Assembly (NCBI GenBank): GCA_963854835.1
Contig: OY978530.1
Location: forward strand, 22,266,937 to 22,330,936
DNA length: 64,000 nucleotides
From: Megamerina dolium
Lineage: Eukaryota > Arthropoda > Insecta > Diptera > Megamerinidae
Direction: 5' to 3'
Positions 24,366 to 35,755 of this stretch are shown here, piece by piece. The translations under genes and the position numbers were made by a program. Position 1 is the stretch's first letter; every line of letters starts with the position of its first letter. A model generated the notes under the pieces. It was given only the letters and a program-made list of their open reading frames with translations. It ran no database searches and was not told where the DNA came from.

Positions 24366-24368
<3 letters not shown>
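22718..24368 (-). mobile_element. Tc1-like IR/DR transposon, copy B (apparently intact)
   Basis: 1651 bp with 29 bp terminal inverted repeats at 22718-22746 and 24340-24368, flanked by TA on both sides within a TA microsatellite. Inner repeats at about 22924-22941 and 24147-24167 complete an IR/DR arrangement like that of Sleeping Beauty, Minos and S. Both ends and an uninterrupted transposase are present, so the copy looks complete and possibly autonomous. Confidence 0.95.
22957..23997 (-). CDS. Tc1 family DD34E transposase, copy B (346 aa)
   Basis: Cut-and-paste transposase of the Tc1 (IS630) superfamily, acting in the nucleus on its own TIRs. Residues 1-50 and about 60-120 form two helix-turn-helix DNA-binding motifs, with the basic joint GRVARKKPF at 113-121. 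Catalytic residues are D152 (FADESKF), D243 (YQDNDPKHK) and E278 (MNVIENLW), with 34 residues between the last two. The length is normal for the family and no disabling change is visible. The start MGRRTTMEQR is shared by all three copies. The protein is identical to that of copy C, implying recent activity. No promoter was identified. Confidence 0.95.
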   Translation of the reverse strand: MGRRTTMEQRKLVINHFRKGQSVRKIAEMTNLSASTVQYIIQRFVRENRLENKGREAPNKIFNASDERYIVRKIKKNPKLSAPKLAAEVQREIGKSSSAETVRRVLRNHDLNGRVARKKPFISKMNIQRRLDFAKEHIINTPAFWNTVIFADESKFNIFGSDGMSYVWRKANTELNKENLKPTVKHGGGSVMVWACMSAAGVGELVFIEETMDKMKYLEILKNNLLQSADKLGLREEFRYYQDNDPKHKSGIVQSWLIWNCPHLMSPPPQSPDMNVIENLWSILDNKIRTHKISNKQDLKKVLMEEWKKITPDITQKLVDSMPNRLQAVINAKGCQLNIKINLLCF

Positions 24369-24434
<66 letters not shown>

Positions 24435-24440
24435 TATATG

Positions 24441-24532
<92 letters not shown>
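24369..24532. repeat. (TA)n microsatellite
   Basis: TA tract with ATGTAT interruptions, continuing the target array of Tc1 copy B. Confidence 0.95.
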
Positions 24533-24535
<3 letters not shown>

Positions 24536-24756
24536 GACCAAGCGAATGGAAGAACACGCTCCAGCTAAGAAGGTGTTATATTCGTAATCCGCAGGAAGAC
24601 GACGCAGAAGAGGAAGATCTAACCAAGTAGTGGAGAATCTGACGGCGCTTGGAATTTCTAACTCGCACCAGCTAGTAAAAACAGAGATGGCTGGCGATGC
24701 ATGTTATATTCGGCGTAACTCGATATTCGGTTGTTATGGCCACATAAGTAGGTACG
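24533..24756 (+). pseudogene. RTE-like LINE, extreme 3' end
   Basis: Encodes the C-terminal tail [16 protein letters not shown], then a basic [12 protein letters not shown] segment after a stop, and the family 3' UTR ending ggttgttatggccacataag. About 220 bp of 3' end remain; the typical C-terminal RMEE...P..V..R.RGRP style supports an RTE-like LINE. It is framed by TA arrays on both sides. Confidence 0.75.
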
Positions 24757-24789
<33 letters not shown>

Positions 24790-24790
24790 G

Positions 24791-24877
<87 letters not shown>

Positions 24878-24890
24878 TATGTATATATAT
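24757..24890. repeat. (TA)n microsatellite
   Basis: TA tract with TGTATA and AAATAC interruptions after the LINE tail. Confidence 0.93.
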
Positions 24891-25235
24891 TGAATATGCA
24901 TAGCGAGATTGCCGGTGGGCCGCTTATTGGCAAGGCTTGCCTGATGAAGCTTTTATTTTTCTTGTTTTTCTGTTCTATTGATTTGTTCACAATTAGTTTA
25001 TAATTTTATGTGTTAAGTTTTAATTTAGTATTTATACTTAGATTTCTTATTTTTATGTCGATAGGGAGAGAGATAGAGACGCGCACTGCCCTGGTGTAAT
25101 CAGAAGAATAATGTTAATAAATTTCGATATGAAAAGATATTGCACTTTGATAAAAGCAAAGGCAAAGAAAGAGAGTTAGAGAGTGTGTAAGAAAGTAATT
25201 GCAATAAGAAAAGGAGAGAGAAGCTCGGCCAAAGA

Positions 25236-25237
<2 letters not shown>
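24891..25237. other. Non-coding island between TA arrays
   Basis: No gene or known repeat recognised. It has a GA-rich patch (agggagagagatagaga near 25062) and a further GA-rich run near 25170-25220. Confidence 0.5.
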
Positions 25238-25334
<97 letters not shown>

Positions 25335-25362
25335 ATATATCTATATATATATATATATATCG

Positions 25363-25411
<49 letters not shown>

Positions 25412-25447
25412 CACACATATATATATATATATATACATATTTATATA

Positions 25448-25514
<67 letters not shown>
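25238..25514. repeat. (TA)n microsatellite
   Basis: The longest simple TA array in the window (about 277 bp), with CTATAT and ACACAT interruptions. The Jockey-type LINE begins at its end. Confidence 0.96.
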
Positions 25515-25515
<1 letters not shown>

Positions 25516-25519
<4 letters not shown>

Positions 25520-26451
25520 GGCAAAGGCCAAATTGAAGAAACGAAAGTGCAAATCTACAGTGAAACTCATTATCGAAAAGTAATTGCAGACTTTGATGCT
25601 AGAAAAATGAATTACTACACATATCAGCTAAAAAGTAGTAAGGGCTTAATCGTTGTACTCAAAGGCGTCGAACCCAATGTTGATATTAACGAAATCAAAC
25701 TTGCCTTTCAGGAAGAAGGGTTTCAAACCAAAATAGTATTCAACATTCTCAAAAAGAGCAATATACCTCAACCGTTATATCGAATTGAGCTTCAGCCTGA
25801 AACAAAACCCCTAAAAAAAGGTGAAGTACACCCCATATATAAAATTCGATATTTATTGCATCGCAAAATCAAAATCGAAGAACCCCATAAGAGAACTGGA
25901 CCTCCTCAGTGCAGTAACTGCCAAGAATATGGACATACTAAGACATATTGTACCCTGCCAACTGTTTGTGTGATTTGTGGAGATCTTCATAAATCAAACA
26001 TATGCCCAAAGTCTAAAGGCGATGCTAGCATGAAAAATGCAGCAATTGTGGAGGTAATCACACCGCAAATTATAGAGGTTGTCCAGTATATACAACCCTA
26101 AAGCTAAATTTCTCCGCTAGCAAACAACCTCTAAAACCAGTTGAGCAAACTCAGATAGCCAACTCAAGTCACAGACAAAATCTTGATGCAACACAATTCT
26201 TCTCTGCAATCTCAAACAAGAATCAAACCAATTCATACGCTAGCGTGTTAAAACAAAACCCACACCAACAAAGCAATGTAAATAATGAGCAAAAACACTC
26301 ACTGCCCACCCAACAGCCAAGTACCCTTGAACATTTGCTTCAAACATTAATTCAGAATATGAACCAATTCATGAACTCAATGCAAACAATGATGCAAGAA
26401 ATGATGAAAAATCAATCGATGTTACTCCAAACATTGCTATCCAGACCATGA
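25516..26451 (+). pseudogene. Jockey-type ORF1 (gag-like, PRE_C2HC and zinc knuckles)
   Basis: RNA-binding, gag-like protein of Jockey-clade LINEs. The first part resembles the PRE_C2HC domain (KGLIVVLKGVEPNVDINEI, about 25650). Three knuckles follow: CSNCQEYGHTKTYC, CVICGDLHKSNIC and, after a one-base frameshift near 26035, CSNCGGNHTANYRGC. The C-terminal tail is Gln/Asn/Met-rich (NMNQFMNSMQTMMQEMMKNQ). The ORF1 stop overlaps the ORF2 ATG as ATGA at 26449-26452. The true N-terminus is lost at the TA array. Confidence 0.85.
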
Positions 26452-29085
26452 GTAGTCTCAAGATATGCCACTTGAACACCAACGGCTTAAGCCAGCACCG
26501 TTTGTAGCTAATTCAATTCCTTGAATTCAACCAGATCGACATAATGATGATATCTGAGATCCATTTCACTGACAAAAATTGCTACCGAATACCACATTAC
26601 ACACTGTACACCACAAATCATCCGCATGGTAAGGCACGCGGAGGAACTGCCATATTGATAAAAAGCAGAATAAAACTTCATGTTCTCGAAGATTTCAGTA
26701 GAGTCTACTTGCAAGCAACATATATATGTCTGGAAGAGTACATCTCTAAGCTAGTAATATCTGCGATATAATGTCCCCCAAGATACAGTATTACCGAACA
26801 TATTAAGAATTTTTCTCAACTCTTGGTAGCAAATTCTTGGTTGCTGGCGATTTCAACGGCAAACACACTCACTGGGGTTCCCGCTTAATAACTCCAAAAG
26901 GCAGAAGACTATGCTCAATCATTACTAACCACGGCTACGATGTAATATCAAATGGTCAACCGACATATTGGCCGACGGACAAGAGGAAGATACCCGATCT
27001 CATGGACCTTGGAGTCGCCAAAAGTTTGGAGATGGAAAATATCTCCACAGAGTGTAATTATCATCTCTCATCTGATCACTCACCCACGGTAATATCTATA
27101 AAATTACCAATCCCCCAAGGCAATTGCGTTAGAAAGAAAATAGACTGGTTGAAATTCAAGAAATATGTAAATTCCCATCTTCCTCTAAGTACTGTATTAA
27201 GAAATGGACACGATGTAGACTCAGCACTCGAAAAATTCAACCAGTTGCTCTCATTAGCTCTCAACTCAGCCACCTGCACAAGGGTATCAAGCAATCAAAC
27301 TATAGCCCATACACACCAGCCGACATTGAATTGCTAGTAAGACAGAAAAAAAGACTCCGAAGGCAATGGCAAGAATGCAGATCATCGAATCTGAAAACAC
27401 AGCTACAGCACTGCACTCGAAAGTTAAAGCAAGCCCTAAAAAATAAAAACAACAAAGAGTTAGAAGAGCACATAGCCAAATTAACACCTGGTGAAGCGTC
27501 AGACTACTCTTTGTGGAAATCAGCAAAAAACTCAAATCGGCCAATTCTCACTGATTCCCCCATCCGTTTGAGTGACGGTAATTGGGCTAGAAGCAACTGT
27601 GAGAAGGGTTTGGCTTTTGCAAACCACCTAAAAAATGTGTTTACACCCAATCTACCCTCTTCACAGTCTTCATTACCAAAATTAACTTCTCAACCTTGCT
27701 CAATAACGCTCAATTAAAAAAAAGGACATATTCAAAGCAATTTATAAAGATTTAAACCCAAAAAAATCACCTGGTCCAGATAAAATTACCGGTAAAATGA
27801 TAAAAGAGCTACCTCCGGCTTCAGTAATTCGTCTCATGCACATTTTCAATGCTATCCTTCGTATTAAACACTATCCCAAATGCTGGAAAACTTCAAAAAT
27901 TATTATGATAGCAAAACCAGGAAAAGACCCTACAAAAGTTGCATCGTACAGACGTATCAGCCTCCTGCCTCTGCTCTCTAAAGTATTCGAAAAGCTACTT
28001 GCCATGAATATAACTCCATTTATCAATCTCAACCAACTGATTCCCCAACATCAGTTTGGATTTAGAAAACAGCACGGCACAATAGAACAAGTCCACCGCA
28101 TTGTAACTCTGATAAGGAAGACTTTTGAAGAAAAAAAGTATTGCTCAGCTGTCTTTCTTGATATCACTCAAGTTTTCGATAAAGTATGGCACGATGGCCT
28201 TATTTACAAACTCAAACCATTACTGCCTGCAAATGTCTCCCCATTGCTTAGTAGCTACCTCACGAAAATACAGTTTCTCGTACATCACAAGGATTACACA
28301 ACAAATTCATTGGATATTCACGCTGGCGTTCCTCAAGGAAGCGTTTTGGGCCCCTTACTGTATCTCTTATACACTACAGATATGCCCAACAATAACTATA
28401 CATTTATATAGACCTTTGCTGATGATACGGCAATATTGTGCTCTCGCTCTAACCCCATAGAAGCTACTAAACTTCTGCAGACTCATGTCAATTCTCTCGA
28501 AATCTGGCTAGCAAAATGGCGTATAAAAGTCAATGAATGTAACCTTCACGCTAAGGCTAGATACATGTCCCCAACTTAAAATTAATGGCCAATCAGTTAC
28601 ACAATGTTCCTCAACAAAGTATTTGGGTATTCACCTCGACAGAAGGCTGACCTGGAAAAATCACATAGAGGCAAAGAAAACTCAGATCAAGCTAAAAATT
28701 AATCAGTTATGATGGCTGTTGCACAAAAGCTCAAAGTTGAATCTCGAATATAAAGTGCATTATATAAAGCAATCCTGAAGCCAATCTGGACTTATGGTAT
28801 TCAGTTTTGGGGCACCGCATCTCCCTCAAATATTGAAAAATTGCAGGGAATACAATCCAAGTGCCTGCGAATTATTGTAAACGCGCCTTGGTATATGAGG
28901 AACGTTAACATCCATCGAGATTGGAGTGTACCCACAATTTCTGAGGAAGTTGCAATGTCCTGCAGAAGCTACATTCTAAAATTACACAATCATCCGAATC
29001 CCCTTGCTAGGCAATTGTTGCTGAGCACGGGGCATCGTCGATTAAAAAGAAAAGACACACTGAATATGCTGTGGAATTGCTAAAC
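26449..29085 (+). pseudogene. Jockey-type ORF2 (endonuclease and reverse transcriptase)
   Basis: Begins at ATG 26449 (MSSLKICHLNTNGL). The apurinic-type endonuclease is recognisable by HLNTNGL, ISEIHF, LLAGDFNGKHTHWGS (26840) and SSDHSPTV. The reverse transcriptase runs from KKSPGPDKITGKM (27760) through SYRRISLLPLLSK, QFGFRKQHGT, AGVPQGSVLGP and TFADDTAIL (28411). A thumb and C-terminal region follow to about 29085. There are early stops at about 26505 and 26770, a stop immediately before the FADD box, and several frameshifts. The element is inactive. Confidence 0.87.
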
Positions 29086-29222
29086 CTCGCGACTCGACAA
29101 ATTGTGATGGAACGTAGGGAATATCACATAATTTTAGTTAGATTGTAAGATTTGAATACTTATTGTTAGTTTCTAGGTATTTTAGAAAGATTCAATAAAT
29201 ACTTAGTATTTAAAAAAAAATA

Positions 29223-30398
29223 AATTCCATCGGATTTCCGGAATCAATTTTCCGGCAATCCGATCCGATTTGCCCATTGCGACTCTCGTTTAGCTACTCA
29301 AAGCGCAATCCTTACACATAGGTCCGACGGAGATAGACATACACTTGTGAAGAAGCACAAGTTATGTGTCAATGGTCTAGCGACACCGGCCCACTCTAAT
29401 CACCGTCCTAGTCGATTTATGTGTGCAACAAGCACGAGGCGTCATCATACGGTCCTGCATAGCCCAGAGAACCACATACAACCTCCAACTGCTCCTGCCA
29501 TGTCGCAAAGGCTTAAATCCCCATACCAGGTGTCTACCACTCGGTGGATATCGACCCCAACAAATTCTGCCTTAACGGACCCTATCTGTGCCAGTGATAC
29601 CAAACCCAAAATCATTGGTACATCACTACAACAAATTCTAACTGATTCAACGACTACCATTTCTCAAAGTCCTGAATCCTCATCCCAGTTGTCCACTACT
29701 CGGTTGGCATCAACATCATCAATTCCCGCTAACACTGGCACTACCAGTGCCACCGCTACAAAACCCAATATCGTCGGCACACCCCTACAATAACTTCCAC
29801 GACGATTTAGTACACCCACAACACGCGTAGCACCGAATCGGTCCTCTAAAGTATTGGAATTTAGTGGACAATGCTCACTCGCTCCACTACCCTCGAAAAA
29901 AAAATATACGCTTTATTTATGGAAGTTTCGACCATCCTCCTCTCCTGGCTTCCGAAGCCCCCATGTCACTTGACTACATTCATGGCCACTGGATCTCGCA
30001 CTTTGTCGAAAAATCTTGCAACTCTACTTGGTCTCGTGCCAACTCTTCCGACAATCACGCCTATCCGGCATCGCCGAGAACAACTCATGATCTCGCGACC
30101 CAAAACCTAAGATGGACAGGTTCATAATCTCACCATTTAAGGTTAGAAACCCGATGAGACATCCTCCAGCGTTGTACTTGGTACAAAAGAACCACATTTC
30201 TTCATAGAACATCTGTCCTAGCCCTCAAGGCAGAAGTTTTTGGCACTCAAGGAAGACGCATGGTAAATTATCAACATATCAATATGTGTTTTCCAGGTGC
30301 CCATCATGCGGAAGAAACTATGACGACGAGCAGTGCATCCGTGGAAGTTTCGGCGACGGGCCAACCACATACCAGCGTTGGAGGTGAGCTACGATTTT
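29223..30398. other. Unidentified stretch with a Ser/Thr/Pro-rich frame and a Cys motif
   Basis: Starts right after the Jockey poly(A). An open frame 29347-29793 (148 residues) is rich in Ser, Thr and Pro and has an internal imperfect repeat (KPKIIGTSLQ, later KPNIVGTPLQ). Near 30295, after a ttttccag acceptor-like tract, a frame reads CPSCGRNYDDEQC. Composition differs from the AT-rich surroundings. It could be a 5' piece of an unknown retrotransposon or a decayed gene; I do not recognise it. Confidence 0.4.
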
Positions 30399-31345
30399 CA
30401 GGTATTACTTACTTACTTACTTACTTATGTGGCCATAACAACCGAATATCGATTTAGGCCGAAAATAACATGCTTCGCCAGCCATCTCTGTTCTTCGCTA
30501 GCTGGCGCCAGTTAGAAATTCCAAGTGCCGTCAGGTTCTCCAGTACTTGGTCTTTCTACTGGAGGTTTGGTCTTCCTCTTCTGCGTCGTCCTCCAGCGGG
30601 TTCCGAATATAACACCTTCTTAGCCGGAGCGTGTTCTTCCATTCGCTCGACATGACCTAGCCAGCGCAGCCGCTGGATTTTGATGCGCTTTACTATGTCA
30701 ATATCGGCATACAGCTCGTACAGCTCATGGTTGTACCTTATTCGGTACTCGCCTCGAAAACTCCAAGCAGTCGCTCATCCGAGGTGGAAATTGTCCAGGA
30801 TTCAGCGCCATATGTTAGGACAGGCATGATGAGAAACTTGTAGAGTGTAGTTTTCGACGCATCCGACGCGACTCTCTTTCCAACTCTGAGAATGCTGCAC
30901 TGACTGCTCGCGTGTTCATGCCGATTATGTCAATATCGTCGGCATACGCTAACAGCATGACACTTTTGTTGAAGATAGTGCCATTATGTCGTAGATCAGC
31001 AGCTCGTATTATTTTCTCCATAATAAGATTGAAGAAGTCGCACGATAACGAATCACCTTGTCTGAAACCCCGTGCGGTATTAAACGGTGCGGAGAGGTCC
31101 TTCCCAATTTTCACTGCACAACGGGAGTTATGCAGTGTCATTCTACAAAGTCGAATGAGCTTTGCAGGAATACCGAACTCAGACATTGTTGCATAGAGGT
31201 AATCCCTTACCGGACTGTCGAAAGCGGCTTTATAATCAACAAATAGGTGGTGTGTGTCGATCTGTTTTTCTTGGGTCTTCTCCAGGATTTGGCGCAGTGT
31301 GAAAATCTGGTCGATTTTCAGGTGTTTCTTCATACAAATTCGACC
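30399..31345 (-). pseudogene. RTE-like LINE fragment with short tandem-repeat tail
   Basis: Reading leftwards from 31345: reverse transcriptase motifs DQIFTLRQILEKTQEKQ, FVDYKAAFDS, GFRQGDSLSCDFFN and MLLAYADDIDIIGMN (YADD near 30945). An internal deletion follows, then the thumb remnants and 3' UTR. On the minus strand the tail after gccacataag is (TAAG)n, seen on plus as ttacttacttactt at about 30404-30427. The 5' part is truncated and there are frameshifts. Confidence 0.82.
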
Positions 31346-32823
31346 CGCCTTGTTACGCATGAATTTGTTTTTTATATAGAAGAAAAAATAGAATATCAGA
31401 CTATTAATGACTATTTTTCTTCCTCAAGAAACGAGAGCAAAAGCACCAACAAATACGCAAGCGTATATGTGTGGGTACCAATGCGAGTAAAATCGACGAA
31501 AGACGAACAACTTGGCGTGTTGGCATGTCTTACTCTTGATTTTGGTGGCTGATGGATGGCACAATAATTACAAAATCTTCAAAAATGGCAAAATCGCAAA
31601 TGCTGTGTTGCCGATTGAGTGCAATTATCAATGAGAAATATAGTATTTTGCTGAGCATACGTACATATACTTTTTACATAGGCAAATAGAAAGAAACGAA
31701 ATTGAGAGACTTTGCAAACGGTGGTTGACATGCGTGCGAAGTTTTCTCAATTTGATTGTATATTGCAGATATGTACGTACGAATGTACATATATGGATAG
31801 AATAAGAATTGATTGCACATGCGTATTGGATATTGATAACGCATATGTATTTTTCAGATAATGATATTATAATACATAGGTTTTTTGTAAATAATTTCAT
31901 TTCTAATTTTTTTTTATAAAATAAGATGTTATGTTTTTATAAAAATTAATTCAAATAAATAAATTATGTTTAAATAATGAATATTGCTTAAAGATTAAAT
32001 AAAAAATAATATTAAATAAATTATGAAATATTATTGAATATGATCCAAAAATATAAAAATTCCTAAATGTAAACAATACAAAATCTGAACGCATATTTTG
32101 CTTTTGTTTGTGCAGTACGCTTTCTTTTTCTTTCAATACCATGTCGCTTTATACTTTTTGCCTTATGATCGAACCAATTGTTCGATTGACAATTCTACTT
32201 CTTCTGATATTTCGTTTCGCACATGTTCGACAGCAACGTCCACTCCCGCTGATTTGTGGTTATACCTGTCAAAATTTTACATACTGGAAAGTGAGAATTC
32301 TCTAAGCATATCCCTGCCAGACAGGGCTATGGCAAACTCCAATACATTAACAAATAGTTTTGAATTCACTAACGCTCTTTCAAAATATGATATGATCTAT
32401 TTTTAGAACAAATAATTTAAAACGACAAGCTATAGCAAAATATTGAATCGTTCAATTTTGTATATCTTTCTTGCACTGTCAAAATGAAATGAACAAACTG
32501 ACAAATTTAATATCAAACAAACAAATCGAAACATTTTTTTAATTTGAAAGCATAAAATATTGTATAATTAAACAGAAAGAAAACATATTAAGCTAGAGTT
32601 TGTGGCGATAGTACTTGTTTAAATATACCAAGTTAAACGTTTATCCTTTGTGTAAAATCCAATGTGTAAATTTAATATTAAAAGAAAACCAACTATATAG
32701 GTGTATATTGGAAATAATATAAGAAAAGAGAACGTAATATAAAATGCAAAAAGAAACATTTTCCAATCTTGTGAGACGGGAAAAAATAAATTTTTTAAAT
32801 AAAATAAAATAAAATAAAAATAA
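31346..32823. other. AT-rich non-coding DNA
   Basis: No supported gene. Short frames exist, but none shows a family motif. The plus frame at 32098-32406 and its antisense both contain stops. An (AAATA)n-like tract lies at 32796-32823. Confidence 0.5.
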
Positions 32824-34512
32824 AATGTTGAAAAACACAGAAATGAAAATGATTATAATGAAGCAATGGAATGCGATCAAAGTGTTGAGGAATTCTCTAG
32901 TGCATAGTTATGCTTGGAATCAATGGAAAGTGAAAGGGAAAACCACATATTGAATTTAATGGAATTCAAACAATCTGATAAAGTACAAGAGCTTAAGATG
33001 TGGGCTATTAGAAATAAAGTGTCTAATAGTGTAGTTAATGATTGCTTAAAACCTTTAGAAAAATAGGAGTGAACGATTTGCCACTGTCATCAAAAAGTCT
33101 GTTTAGCAACAGTAGGAAGAAAGTACAAATACAAACTATTCCAAATGGAGAATTTTTGTATTTAGGAATTCAGAATTTGTTAAAATCAAACTTATTCCCA
33201 TTTCTAGATGACACTGATGAAGTACAAATTGACGTAGGAATTGATGGACTTTAGGTATTTAAATGTTCAAGCAGAGTATTGTGGCCAATACTTGGTGCAA
33301 TTATTAATTTTGAAAAAGAGAGCACTATTCTTATTGCGTGCTTCTTGGAAAGCAAAAACCATCGAACATTAAGTATTTCTTCAAAGATTTTTGTGAAGAA
33401 ATAAATTATTTAAAATCAAATAGTGTTAAGGTTGGACATCAATAAAAAATTTAACGTTCTCATGTTTTGTTGTGACTTGCAAGCTCGTGCCTTTGTCACA
33501 ATGGGAAAAGTAGCTGTCCAAAATGTTGTAAAGTGGGAAATTATGATAAAAAAAGAGTCTGCTGCTCAAAGCGAATACATGACTTACGATCTGATTCATC
33601 TTTTAAAAATAGAGTCGAAGAGGCGCATCACAGTTTACCATTTAAAAAGAATGAACATACATATATTAGAAACTGCAAATTTTGGTATGGCTTACCAATT
33701 TTCCCTTGATTCCATGCACCTTGTTGACCTAGGAGTGGCTAAAAAGTTATTCCAATTGCTGATTAAAAAAGGTAACGTGACTAAAATGAATGAACCAACA
33801 AACAAACTTTAGAGAAATTTGTTCAATTGTTCGTAAACATTTTCGGTGATAATTTAATTAGTTTCAATGTACATGGTTTACTGCATTTATCCGATTGCAC
33901 TAAAAAATATGGGCCCCTAGATAGTTTTTCAGTATGTAAATTTGAAAATTATATGCAATAGTGAAAGAAAATTATTAATAAACCGAATGCAGCAATTGTA
34001 TTTGAGGCTACAAGAAAAAATAACCATGAAAAAGGATTCAGTACAATTTCCAAAGTAGGGCAATTTAACATTGAAATTAGGAAGGAAAAAGACTGCCACT
34101 GTTTTAGTAAAAATACTGGTCCTATTAAGGTAGTAAAAATGGCAAAAGAATGTGCGCAGGATATGATTGCATATATCTTTCACCGAACTGAAAATTACTT
34201 CAACGAACCACTTGAATCCTATTTAGAATTGGGTGTATTGGTTGCTCGCAAAATCAATAACGAACCAGTTATAGCTAAAAAAAATAGTGATACTAGCCAT
34301 CCGAATCACAGGAAGTATCAAATACCGTCGAAGTTAAAAAGTTATTATAACTAAATTTACGTTTATAAATCATGATTATTTTGCAGAATATTCAAATCAA
34401 CCTGTGGTGAAAAGGAGAAAGTTTGTAACGTTAAACTTTAATGAAGACGAAAATGAGCTCGGCGTAGCTCAACTTTCAACAAAGGTTATAACAAATTTTT
34501 AAATTGTTGAAT
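32824..34512 (+). pseudogene. tnp2-like (CACTA/EnSpm-style) transposase relic
   Basis: Pieced from several frames. It has a leader with ELKMWAIRNKVSNSVVND (near 32990), then LPLSSKSLFSNSRKKVQI, GEFLYLGIQNLL, VGIDGL followed by a stop, and VFKCSSRVLWPILGAI (33258). Further on come KYFFKDFCEEINYL, FCCDLQARAF, a CPKCCKVGNY knuckle, FSLDSMHLVDLGVAKKL (33700) and YGPLDSFSVCKFENYM (33912). This order resembles animal transposase-domain proteins related to plant tnp2. At least five frameshifts or stops are present. No terminal repeats were found. Superfamily assignment is from memory of motif style. Confidence 0.55.
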
Positions 34513-35690
34513 AAAACATAGTATATATATATCATATGCATATATTATTTGCACCGATTTTTAACTCCTATTAAATTTTCAAAAGTAATTTCATTGCTAA
34601 ATACAGTGTTGGATAATCACAAACGGATTTATAATTTAGAACTGAATTTAAATGAAAATGTAAGTACACCAGAATAACCATTTCATCCCCTAAAGATAAG
34701 TCAATATATACTTACCAAAAATATGATCAACGTTAATTTAATTTGTCAGATTATAAATAAATGTGAAGCAATGGCAGAAAATAAAATGATACGTGAGTGT
34801 GAGTACTCATTAGGAGAGTACATAAGTCTTTGTGTCGCATGACGGGAGAGGAAGAGGATGACACATTGACGGAGATCGCTACAACATTACCACTTGAAAG
34901 CGTTGACGCAATCCCAGATGTCGACGACAATTAAAAAAAGGAGTATGCATAAGCAATGGTAAATTCAACAACATTATCGACTAACTACATTAGTCATATC
35001 CATTAGTCTACATATAAAACTACAGGTTCTTTTATTTTTCTTAACGCAGAAAATATATTTACTAAAATTAAAAGGTACCGCCGGATCTGTGGATGACCTT
35101 TCACGGAAAATCTTTTCTGACGATCTTCTTAATTCATATATCTAGGACGGAAGATGTGCAAAAAGATCCTTGCGTCAACTTTCATTGATATTTATTTGGT
35201 ACTTATTATTTTTTGCGTTGTATTTAGTTGTTTTATTAATTTCGTTTTTATTTTCTTATATGTTTTCAAAGTGGAGAGACGGTTGGATTTTGACAAAAAG
35301 GATAATAGGTATTATCAAAAACAATTCTTATTAAAAAAATCTCGCTAAATTGCTTTTTTTACTTAAATATAAATGAAACCTATATAAACTATACTTATAT
35401 AAACTGTCTACACTATAACAACATAATAAATTATAATAATAATACTTTCACTATTATGAATATATGAATTTTTTTTATGTATATATGAATGTTTTCTTAT
35501 AAAATTTATTATTTCTTCCTTTACTAATATAGAATATAATTTTAATTTCATATTAGAAATACAAATATATGTATGAAATATGTATCAAATATGTAAACAA
35601 AAATTTTTTAATGAATAAATAAAAATCAAGTTTAAAAAAAATTTAAATGCTTCATTTTAATTTGAATTAAAAAAAAAAATTAGTTAATAT
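34513..35690. other. AT-rich non-coding DNA with minor coding-like traces
   Basis: No gene supported. Two short frames look less random than the rest: an acidic peptide at 34838-34936 (MTGEEEDDTLTEIATT...) and GSVDDLSRKIFSDDLLNSYI near 35075-35146. They might be exons or a second gene of the preceding transposon, but nothing identifies them. Confidence 0.4.
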
Positions 35691-35692
35691 TC

Positions 35693-35755
35693 AGATTAGA
35701 ACCGTGGTCTCAGTTGTGCAGTGCTAACCTCTGTACCACTAGGCTATCGCATTAT
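35693..35755 (-). mobile_element. tRNA-derived SINE head or tRNA relic
   Basis: On the minus strand the sequence has an A-box-like TAGCCTAGTGG and, about 38 bp on, a degenerate B-box GGTTCTAATCT. It is followed by a run rich in A (plus-strand T). The fold as a functional tRNA is poor, so I read it as a SINE head or decayed tRNA. Confidence 0.45.

Larger units (their letters stand above)
25516..29222 (+). mobile_element. Jockey-clade LINE, 5'-truncated, degenerate
   Basis: ORF1 with zinc knuckles, ORF2 with endonuclease and reverse transcriptase, and an A-rich 3' end (after aataaatacttag, A-run about 29212-29221). The 5' end is cut at the TA array, so the promoter and ORF1 start are missing. 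Many stops and frameshifts show an old copy. No target duplication was identified. Confidence 0.88.

Noticed and set aside
32098..32406. 102-residue plus frame in AT-rich DNA
   Set aside because: No recognisable motif; the antisense looks equally coding-like and both are broken by stops.
34838..34936. Small acidic peptide gene
   Set aside because: 32 residues, no homology I can name, no supporting splice or promoter signal.
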